From NCBI GenBank assembly GCA_964464595.1, contig CAYXGW010000001.1, forward strand, positions 1 to 64,000: a stretch of DNA of 64,000 bases, in the 5' to 3' direction. Positions within the stretch are counted from its first letter, which is position 1; the number at the start of each line of letters is the position of its first letter. The notes beneath the pieces are model-generated. The model saw only the letters and a program-made list of their open reading frames with translations. It was not told the DNA's origin and did no database searches. Positions 18,067 through 24,842 of the stretch are shown one piece after another. Made by a program: the position numbers and the translations under genes. This DNA is from JADFJB01 sp964464595 (GTDB taxonomy: Bacteria > Zhuqueibacterota > JdFR-76 > DREG01).

Positions 18067-19191
18067 TTAATGGTCACTTGTTTCTAAGTAATTAAATATT
18101 ATCTTTTCAATACGTCCTCCTGACATACCATCCCAAAAACGAGGCTTTTGATTTTTCTTGTGGCTTGTTTTTAGAATCCCTAACACCTCTTTCTCTAAAT
18201 AACCAATATTGTCATGAAATAACCGATTCATTCCCATTTCAATAGTAACCGGTCTTTCAGTATTTTTACGGAGAGTTATACACGGCACTTTTAGATATGT
18301 AGTTTCTTCCTGAATTCCGCCTGAATCTGTAATTACTAATGAGGCTTTCCTTTGTAAAGCAAGAAAATCTAAATAACCAATAGGCTCTAACAGATGCAGA
18401 TTTGGTGAATTATTACTATCAAAAAAGCCATTCAATCGCTGCCGGGTTCTCGGATGAATGGGGAAAATAACAGGTAATTTATCGGAAATATCTTGCAGAG
18501 ATGTCATTAGCTCATTCAACTTTTGGGGGTTATCAACATTTGAGGGTCGATGCAAGGTCAACAAAATATATGGATTGTTGAGATTGTGGTTGAGATTAAG
18601 TCTTTTAGAAATTTTGGCAAGTTTTGATTCAGCTTTTGGTAGCAATCGTACAAGGGTATCGATCATTACATTGCCGACAAAATGGATTTTTTCTTTAGAG
18701 ATTCCCTCGTTAAGCAGATTTACATTCGCATCTTCTGAGGGTGTAAATAGCAAGTCCGAAACTTGATCCGTTAAAACACGGTTTATCTCTTCAGGCATAG
18801 TTCTATCAAAAGATCGCAATCCTGCTTCCACATGACCTAATGGAGTATGGATTTTTGAACAGACTAAAGCAGCTGCCAGGGTTGAATTCACATCACCATA
18901 TACTAGCACCAAATCAGGTTTGTCCTCAAGGAATAACTCTTCTAATCCAGTCATAATTTTTGCTGTTTGAGATCCATGGCTGCCTGACCCTAACCCAAGA
19001 TTGATATCGGGTTTCGGTAACTCCAGCTCCTGAAAGAAAACTTCGGTCATGTTTTTATCATAATGCTGGCCTGTATGTACCAAGGTTTGGACAAAGAGCT
19101 CCTGTTTTGATAACGCTCTCATTACAGGTTCAGCTTTCATAAAATTTGGCCGAGCGCCAACAACGTGGAGGATGTGTTTGAGTTTAGGCAA
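18067..19191 (-). CDS. wecB: UDP-GlcNAc 2-epimerase, non-hydrolysing (second WecB-like)
   Basis: This second family member has HVVGARPNFMKAEPVM in place of the GTRPEA motif of the first. It keeps YGDVNSTLA, EAGLRSFDRTMPEE, and TDSGGIQEETTYL...NTERP. The ARPNFMK variant is common in a widespread WecB subgroup. The start is a TTG at 19191; an in-frame TAA lies five codons farther up and no ATG is available. A low-complexity LNLNHNLNN insert occurs near residue 200, encoded by a TTGAGATT-like repeated sequence that resembles intergenic repeats in this window. It is the first sugar-nucleotide gene after the antiterminator gene. Confidence 0.88.
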   Translation of the reverse strand: MPKLKHILHVVGARPNFMKAEPVMRALSKQELFVQTLVHTGQHYDKNMTEVFFQELELPKPDINLGLGSGSHGSQTAKIMTGLEELFLEDKPDLVLVYGDVNSTLAAALVCSKIHTPLGHVEAGLRSFDRTMPEEINRVLTDQVSDLLFTPSEDANVNLLNEGISKEKIHFVGNVMIDTLVRLLPKAESKLAKISKRLNLNHNLNNPYILLTLHRPSNVDNPQKLNELMTSLQDISDKLPVIFPIHPRTRQRLNGFFDSNNSPNLHLLEPIGYLDFLALQRKASLVITDSGGIQEETTYLKVPCITLRKNTERPVTIEMGMNRLFHDNIGYLEKEVLGILKTSHKKNQKPRFWDGMSGGRIEKIIFNYLETSDH

Positions 19192-19307
19192 GGTTAAGGT
19201 TGAGATTTAATTTAGAAATAAGTAAAAGATAAAAGAAGTTTTTTGTGAGGACTTCCTGAGAGATGTCATTAGCCCGAGCAACTTAACCTAAATTTCAACC
19301 CATCTTC

Positions 19308-19808
19308 TCATTCAATTTTCCTCAGCAGTCCCGGGTCTATTTCCACAGCTATCGATTGTCGAATTGCTTCTATGCTAATAACAAACCTGCGCTCATTCCT
19401 TATCTCCACCAGTTTCCCATGCACTCCCATTAACGGACCATGCGTAACTTTTACCCGATCACCTTGAACCAAGTAATCCTGGAGCTCAAATCTATATCCT
19501 TCCGTTAGAAACCGCTTGATGGCATCAATTTGATCGTCTGGAATAATTGAAGGTTTACCGCCAAAACCCACCATTCGAACGACCCCGTCTATTTGCAAAG
19601 AGTTGATCCGATCATTCGAAGTCGTATGTACAAACACATAGCTTCGAAACAAGGGTTCTTCCACTTTCTTTTTGCGATCGCTCCACTGCCTGACAACTGT
19701 TTGCACAGGTAAATAAGATTCAATCTCCCTTCGATGTAACTCAACTACCACTTTTTTTTCAAATCTTGGACGCGTGTAGAGAGCGTACCAGTTTAGTTTG
19801 TCAACCAT
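19308..19808 (-). CDS. NusG-like transcription antiterminator (RfaH/UpxY-type)
   Basis: This 166-residue NusG paralogue has an NGN domain (residues about 4-105: WYALYTRPRFEKKV, PLFRSYVFVHT, VVRMVGFGGKPSIIP) and a C-terminal KOW motif (QGDRVKVTHGPLMGVHGKLVEI). Such specialised NusG proteins at the head of long polysaccharide operons bind RNA polymerase and suppress termination. The position at the start of about 19 kb of co-directional glycan genes supports that role. No Shine-Dalgarno sequence is visible. The inverted-repeat element carrying the S23 gene lies directly upstream and may affect its expression. Confidence 0.85.
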   Translation of the reverse strand: MVDKLNWYALYTRPRFEKKVVVELHRREIESYLPVQTVVRQWSDRKKKVEEPLFRSYVFVHTTSNDRINSLQIDGVVRMVGFGGKPSIIPDDQIDAIKRFLTEGYRFELQDYLVQGDRVKVTHGPLMGVHGKLVEIRNERRFVISIEAIRQSIAVEIDPGLLRKIE

Positions 19809-19856
19809 AGTTGATGGGTTGTTATTATGGTTTGTTGGGTCATTGGGTGTCGCTTG

Positions 19857-20430
19857 GATTTAACGAAGAAAAAAGAAAAAAGAAAAAAGAAAAAATTCTA
19901 ACAGTTTTCCAAACATATCTGAAATATATTAAATGCATTTGTTTTATGATGAGATTCTTATCTTTTTTGAGATTTGTCGATTCGAGAAACGATTGCACCA
20001 AGAATTAGTGCTAATTCTCTTGACTCTTTGATCAAATTGGATCTCTGCTTATCATCCCCTAATTTTAATTCCTCCATTAATTTCAGCCAATAATTACTCT
20101 CATTCGCTTCACGAAGAGCAATTCTTACTTTTTGTACAAACTCTTTTGTTGTGGTTGCTTGAGATTCTTCATAATTAGCCCCAATTGATGTAACACATTT
20201 GGAAAATTGCCACTGAAAAACACTATACACTCTTTTATTCGGTAATGTCATCAGAAATTTAATTGAATTAACTGCAAAGTTGATTAACCTTTTTCGTAAA
20301 TCGATTTTATATTTTGTTTTCGTTTCATTAGTAATAATCTCTTTATTTGTATATTCTATTTCATATTTCAATTATACCCCCTTCTATTTTTTCTGTTTTT
20401 TCTTTTTTCTTTTTTCTTTTTTCTTAAATC
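19857..20430. repeat. Inverted heptamer repeats enclosing the S23 gene (IVS-like element)
   Basis: The unit GAAAAAA occurs four times in a row at 19868-19895 and its exact complement TTTTTTC four times at 20396-20423. This gives 28-bp perfect inverted arms 500 bp apart. The arms continue outward with GATTTAA on the left (19857-19863, separated from the heptamers by CGAA) and TTAAATC on the right (20424-20430). The only gene between them encodes a four-helix-bundle S23-type protein. 23S rRNA intervening sequences that carry related genes also have complementary ends. No target-site duplication was seen outside the arms. Confidence 0.75.
19958..20371 (-). CDS. Four-helix-bundle protein of the 23S rRNA intervening-sequence (S23) family
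   Basis: This 137-residue, all-helical protein has the family pattern: LINFAVNSIKFLMTLP, then QFSKCVTSIGANYEESQATTTKEFVQKVRIALREANESNYWL, then a last helix ending near LILGAIVSRI. It belongs to the S23/TIGR02436-type four-helix bundles, first known from rRNA intervening sequences and common as orphan genes; their function is not established. The start is a TTG at 20371 with AGGGGG 5 nt upstream. The gene interrupts the otherwise glycan-related series between the Wzc-like and NusG-like genes and is enclosed by inverted heptamer repeats, so it looks like a cargo gene of a small mobile or IVS-like unit. Confidence 0.85.
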   Translation of the reverse strand: MKYEIEYTNKEIITNETKTKYKIDLRKRLINFAVNSIKFLMTLPNKRVYSVFQWQFSKCVTSIGANYEESQATTTKEFVQKVRIALREANESNYWLKLMEELKLGDDKQRSNLIKESRELALILGAIVSRIDKSQKR

Positions 20431-20672
20431 TCTACACAGCTCCGCCACATCAGTCCCAATATTTAGATTATGGTTGCATTTAGGGATAAGGATTGGTTAA
20501 GCATGTGTTTTATAAATATGAGCTTAACTCAATATAAAATGAGAAAAAACCTACTTTATTTTAAACACTCTATTCTCTAAGCCGCCTGGAAAAGTTTTAA
20601 AAGATTCTTTTACTTTGGAAATAAATTGGATTAAACCAGTTAATCACAGCGCCATCTGACCGGCCCCAAAAC

Positions 20673-23015
20673 TTAAACATCAGCTTTTTGTGTATGCTTC
20701 CGATGCTTTCTTCTATGTTTTCCGCCTTTTCGGCTCTTCTTTTCACCTGATTCTCCATAGTAGTAATAATAGTAGTAATAGTAATAATAAGAACCATACA
20801 TATTGGACGATGAAACGTCATTGAGCAATACTCCCAAGGCTCTTCCATGCACATTTTGTAAAAGCTCAAATGATCGCATTGCAGCATCCTGGTCGGTTTT
20901 ACCCGACCTTATAACAACAACCACGCCATCTACCCACGGCGCTAAAACCAATGCATCCGTCACAGCAATCATCGGCGGGCTATCAAAAAGAACATATTCA
21001 AATTCTTGTTTGATCTCATGAAGAAATTCCCGCATGCGTTTCGATCCAACCATTTCGGAAGGGTTAGGCGGCAAAATGCCTGTGGTAATAATGTGGAGGT
21101 TTTCAATCTCCGTGGCTTTAACGATACCTGCTAATGGTTCATTGCCGACGAGATAGTTGGTTAAACCAACTTCGCGGGAAAGGTTGAACAGATTATGCAA
21201 TACTGGCCTGCGTAAGTCAGTATCTGCCAATACAACTTTAGAACCCATTTGCGCCAACGCAATGGCGAGGTTGGCAACAGACGTGGATTTACCTTCTCCG
21301 GGTCCGGGGCTTGAAACCAAAATGGTACGAATAGGTTCGTCAGTTTTAGAGTATTGCAGTTGTGTTCGCAATGCCCGGTAAGCCTCGGAAATAGGTGATT
21401 TCGGCTTCAAATGGGTGATTAATCGCTCGGCTATTTTTCCCGCGTCAACTTTCTTTCCATTCTTGGATTGAAATTGTTTGATAAAATGAGGTTTCCATTT
21501 TCCATTTGTTAATTCCGGATGAATTTCCGGGATTGAGCCCAGCAATGGTAGTTTTAAGCGCTCAACATTCTCTATAGTACGTATCGAATTGTCCATGTAT
21601 TCAATCATAAAGGTAATTCCGATACCCAATCCAAGACCTATGAGCGCTCCCAATAACAAATTTCGATTGGTTCTTGGAGAAATTGGATTTCCGGATGGAA
21701 CCGCCTCATCCACCATTCGAATTTTACCGATTTGACCCGCGCGTGTAATCCTGGACTCCTCATACTTTTCTTTCATCATTAGATAGATATTTTCGTTCAA
21801 CCTTCTTGCCCGTTCAAGCCGGGCAAGTTGTAATGTTTTATCCGGAAGCTCCTCGAGCTTAATATTGTACTCATCCACTATTCTTTTTAACGCGCTGGCT
21901 CTCGCTTCAAATGCCGTAATCTCAATCTCAGAAGTGATTATGGCTTCCACAAGATCTTGGTTGCGTTTTAAAGGATCACCAACCGGGATTTTAGCCAATA
22001 ATAATTTCTTGGTTTCGTCTGCCAATGATTTTTTGAGTCCCACTAAGTTTTTCTTTTCTTTCTTGACTTGCGGGAGATTTTCAGGCACACCCTGGATTTT
22101 ATAAGTTGCCAGGGTCGCTTCTATAGATGCAATTCTAGATCGATACTCATTAATTTTGGGATGTGTAAGGTCGGCCAGGTCTGTTTCTAAACTCTGTCTC
22201 AATTCCCCCAATCGAGATTTTAGGCCCTCTAATCTTGTCGCGTTTGTACTAATTTCGGTTTGTGCTTCTCGATAGGCTGATTCAAACTCTACCAGTTGAC
22301 TGACTACAAGCTCAGCATCTCCGGATAAAGAGACCGAACCTGATTTCTTTTGAAACGTACGCAACGCCTCTTCAGAATATTGTAACTCGTCTTCGATTTT
22401 CTCTAATTGGTCATCAAGGAAATCTACTATCTGGGTAATCTCCTGCTGGTTGGTGGACTGATCTAGTTCCTTATATACTTCAAACACGGAATTTGCTAAA
22501 TAAGCTGCTTCCCAACCTGATGAGGCTTGCATTTTAATCAGAATAATATCGGTATCCCGTATGATTGAAACAGCCATGCTTCTCATAATCCTACCGATTC
22601 CGGGTTTATTGGGAATCGCCTCATCTTCTAAAAGATTGTAATTTACGGCACGAAGAGAATCATATTCAGTTGAACTGGATAAATAATCAACAACCTTAAC
22701 GGCCAGGTTTCTGCTTTTCAGGATTTGCAATTGGTTGTTTAACCTGGTAAGCTGCTGGCTGAAAGGTGATACATTAAATAATGTTCTATCTAACCCGCCG
22801 GATTGATCTACGATAACTTTGCAAGAAGATTCATATGTTGGAGGGGTTGTAAACGAGAAATATGCTGTTGCTGCAAATATTGAAAGAAATGATAAAAGGA
22901 TGATCCAACGGCCGCGATATAGAATTCTTAGATAGTCCGTAATCCGAACCGGCTTTTCATCGAATTGGTTATTCCATGAGTCTTGCAAATTCAAATTCCT
23001 TTTTGAAAATGACAT
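20673..23015 (-). CDS. Wzc-like polysaccharide co-polymerase/BY-type tyrosine kinase
   Basis: This 780-residue inner-membrane protein has an N-terminal Wzz domain with a membrane helix at about residues 33-52. A long periplasmic coiled-coil region follows (about 170-430), then a second helix near 450-472. The cytoplasmic kinase domain has Walker A SSPGPGEGKST (about 567-577), Walker A' VVLADTDLRRP (about 596-606) and Walker B YVLFDSPPM (about 672-680). The C-terminus has eleven consecutive tyrosines (MYGS then Y11, about 740-750) followed by a strongly basic tail. In known BY-kinases the tyrosine cluster is autophosphorylated and controls polymer length. Pairing with an ABC exporter instead of Wzx/Wzy is atypical but not unknown. 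Confidence 0.92.
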   Translation of the reverse strand: MSFSKRNLNLQDSWNNQFDEKPVRITDYLRILYRGRWIILLSFLSIFAATAYFSFTTPPTYESSCKVIVDQSGGLDRTLFNVSPFSQQLTRLNNQLQILKSRNLAVKVVDYLSSSTEYDSLRAVNYNLLEDEAIPNKPGIGRIMRSMAVSIIRDTDIILIKMQASSGWEAAYLANSVFEVYKELDQSTNQQEITQIVDFLDDQLEKIEDELQYSEEALRTFQKKSGSVSLSGDAELVVSQLVEFESAYREAQTEISTNATRLEGLKSRLGELRQSLETDLADLTHPKINEYRSRIASIEATLATYKIQGVPENLPQVKKEKKNLVGLKKSLADETKKLLLAKIPVGDPLKRNQDLVEAIITSEIEITAFEARASALKRIVDEYNIKLEELPDKTLQLARLERARRLNENIYLMMKEKYEESRITRAGQIGKIRMVDEAVPSGNPISPRTNRNLLLGALIGLGLGIGITFMIEYMDNSIRTIENVERLKLPLLGSIPEIHPELTNGKWKPHFIKQFQSKNGKKVDAGKIAERLITHLKPKSPISEAYRALRTQLQYSKTDEPIRTILVSSPGPGEGKSTSVANLAIALAQMGSKVVLADTDLRRPVLHNLFNLSREVGLTNYLVGNEPLAGIVKATEIENLHIITTGILPPNPSEMVGSKRMREFLHEIKQEFEYVLFDSPPMIAVTDALVLAPWVDGVVVVIRSGKTDQDAAMRSFELLQNVHGRALGVLLNDVSSSNMYGSYYYYYYYYYYYGESGEKKSRKGGKHRRKHRKHTQKADV

Positions 23016-23181
23016 GCATAATTATAAAAGGTATGAGTTAAAATCCGGGCGTTTCCAAATGTTAGAAACTTCCTAAAATTTAATACTTAATGTTTCAAAT
23101 TCAAGAAAAATTTACTTTTAAATAACTCTAAAATTAATAAGTTAACAATAACAGTTTTTTAGAACTTCTCCTGGAATTGCA

Positions 23182-23292
23182 TTAAAAATATAATACAAAA
23201 CAAATGATAGTAGATATCAAAGTTATAACAATCAAAGCAGCACTATATCCAGTTACCATTTTAGTTGCTATGGTTAAATCCCTAAATTTCAT
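23182..23292 (-). CDS. Small membrane protein (36 aa), unknown function
   Basis: The ORF starts MKFRDLTIATKMVTGY and continues as a single hydrophobic helix (about residues 17-36) to its last residue. A strong Shine-Dalgarno sequence AAAGGAG lies 5 nt before the ATG, the best ribosome-binding site in this leader and the main reason to call it. It sits downstream of a candidate promoter and about 165 bp before the Wzc-like gene, so it could be a small regulator or partner of the kinase. No family was recognised. Confidence 0.5.
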   Translation of the reverse strand: MKFRDLTIATKMVTGYSAALIVITLISTIICFVLYF

Positions 23293-23338
23293 TTCTACTC
23301 CTTTGTATTTGTTGATTTTAAATAAATTAAAACGCTAC

Positions 23339-23542
23339 CTACATAGCTAAAACAAAAGGCACAGTCAATACACGTCTATAAGACATAGGAGTGATTGATT
23401 GTGCCTTCAACTTACAGCCCTTAAATCCTGTACGAAAAGGCGGTTCACATCCATATATAATTAAGCGAACCAATAAAAGAATTGTTATGAAAGAACCAAA
23501 TAAAATCAGATTCACCTTATTCTCAGGAGAGCTCAATCGCAT
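23339..23542 (-). CDS. Small membrane protein (67 aa), unknown function
   Basis: The product has one membrane helix (NLILFGSFITILLLVRLIIYG, about residues 11-31) followed by a basic tail with two cysteines (GCEPPFRTGFKGCKL) and a hydrophobic end. No clear Shine-Dalgarno sequence precedes the ATG; a GTG nine codons in is an alternative. It is the first ORF after the candidate promoter at 23603-23630, about 50 nt from the predicted transcription start. No homologous family recognised. It may be a chance ORF. Confidence 0.35.
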   Translation of the reverse strand: MRLSSPENKVNLILFGSFITILLLVRLIIYGCEPPFRTGFKGCKLKAQSITPMSYRRVLTVPFVLAM

Positions 23543-23602
23543 AAGGCTTATAACTTGAGTTAATCAAAAAATAAAATAGTAAAACAATTGTTCCATATAA
23601 TT

Positions 23603-23630
23603 ATTGTAATACCTGTTTCACATCTGTCAA
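23603..23630 (-). promoter_or_regulatory. Candidate sigma70-type promoter of the polysaccharide locus
   Basis: On the minus strand TTGACA (23625-23630) is followed after 16 nt by TACAAT (23603-23608), five of six matches to TATAAT. The predicted start lies near 23596, ahead of the small ORFs and the Wzc-like gene. The assignment rests on consensus only. Confidence 0.5.
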
Positions 23631-24010
23631 ATGTGTTTTTGATTTTTATCAATTTCTCATTTTGTCACAAGTATAAATTCTTGGAACTTGCTTTGGGAAT
23701 AAGAGCACCAGAGCTTTTTAAAAGAAAACCTAAAAACAAAGTTTAGTCTATATATAGTATTATTATTATTGATTAATCAAAATATAGTATAATGTATTTT
23801 AATAACAAGTTTTCTTTTATTCATCAAATACTTTCAATCTGGTTTGCAATCAACAATTTATTTTTTCCAGATTTTTAATATAGATTCATTTCAATATCCC
23901 GATTTGCCCCTATATTTATTTCATTTTTTTTTATCTATTACAGCACACGCCCTAGGATCTGAAATCAAGTAATCTGGGATTGGGTGTTAAGGATTTAATA
24001 AACTAAAGTT

Positions 24011-24661
24011 CTACCTTAAATCAACAACCTCAAAGGAATCATCTGGTGTAAAACGAAAAAGATCATTATTGGATTTTGTGAGAAGTGTAATTTTGTTTAT
24101 GATGTAGGTAGTACTATTTTCATTTGCATCTAGGTAGGTTAATTTCCGAGTCAGCCATTCCTTCTTATCAACCCACACGTCCAATTTTTGTATAAAAACA
24201 TCTTGTGTTTGGGATTTTAACGTAATATGGTAGCATTGCTTATTTTCAATAACTTCCAGCCCTATCAATTCTACATCGTAATCTTTATGGTAATTCACAA
24301 ATAAATGATGTGGCAAATAGTTACCTTCCGTCGGATCCAAATAATCTATAATAACCTGTTTTTCTAGTGTTGACAATGTCCAAACAGATTTCCCATCCGA
24401 AACAATCAGTTGGTGAGGAGTTTCGATTCGAAATGCATCCTTTTTACCGATATAAATTTTACCGGAATTTTGTTCTTCTTCTTCGGCAAGCGACCAATAA
24501 AAAGTCTGGGAAAAATCCGCTTCTATAACTTGAACATCTCCAAGCTTTTTTTGTACATTTTTGATGATCTGTTCAGCGCTAGGATCCTTATCGGATGAAT
24601 GCGAAGTTTGAGGGAAAATAGCTAAAAGAAGAATTAAGAGTTTTGATGTAAGATTTATCAT
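24011..24661 (-). CDS. lolA: LolA-like outer-membrane lipoprotein carrier
   Basis: This 216-residue periplasmic protein has a signal peptide (residues 1-22, KLLILLLAIFPQTSHS). The mature part shows the LolA pattern: VIEADFSQTFYW, SGKIYIGKKDAFRIETP, HQLIVSDGKSVWTLSTLEKQVII. It is expected to ferry lipoproteins from LolCDE to the outer membrane. It lies 181 bp downstream of ftsK in the same direction, a common neighbour pair in this group of bacteria. No ribosome-binding site is obvious. Confidence in family is good; whether it is the housekeeping LolA or a paralogue cannot be told. Confidence 0.85.
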   Translation of the reverse strand: MINLTSKLLILLLAIFPQTSHSSDKDPSAEQIIKNVQKKLGDVQVIEADFSQTFYWSLAEEEEQNSGKIYIGKKDAFRIETPHQLIVSDGKSVWTLSTLEKQVIIDYLDPTEGNYLPHHLFVNYHKDYDVELIGLEVIENKQCYHITLKSQTQDVFIQKLDVWVDKKEWLTRKLTYLDANENSTTYIINKITLLTKSNNDLFRFTPDDSFEVVDLR

Positions 24662-24842
24662 TAGATTTTGGGATTTGTTTAAAGGTTAACCCACTTTATT
24701 TATTTTTTTTTTGGATTGGATTTAAATATTTCATTTCTATATCTCTAGAGTTTAAAGTTGCCTTACTCTTTACATTGTAAGCTTATCAAGAAACAACTAA
24801 ATTAATGATACCTAATTCCAAATCTCTAGTTCCCTGTTCTCA

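Larger units (their letters stand above)
23016..24010. other. AT-rich leader of the polysaccharide locus
   Basis: This 1-kb stretch lies between the LolA-like and Wzc-like genes. It holds a candidate minus-strand promoter (23603-23630) and two small minus-strand ORFs with a membrane helix (23339-23542 and 23182-23292), entered separately. The rest (23640-24010) is very AT-rich, with runs such as TATATATAG and ATTATTATTATTG and no recognisable gene or strong hairpin. A TATAAT hexamer lies just upstream of the Wzc-like ATG at 23015 but lacks a convincing -35 box. Confidence 0.5.

Noticed and set aside
19857..20430. A classical insertion sequence around the S23 gene
   Set aside because: No transposase and no target-site duplication; the arms are simple heptamer repeats.
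20597..20887. 96-codon minus-strand ORF at the kinase 3' end
   Set aside because: Shifted frame of the Wzc-like gene; its ITITTIITT stretch is just the tyrosine run read in another frame.
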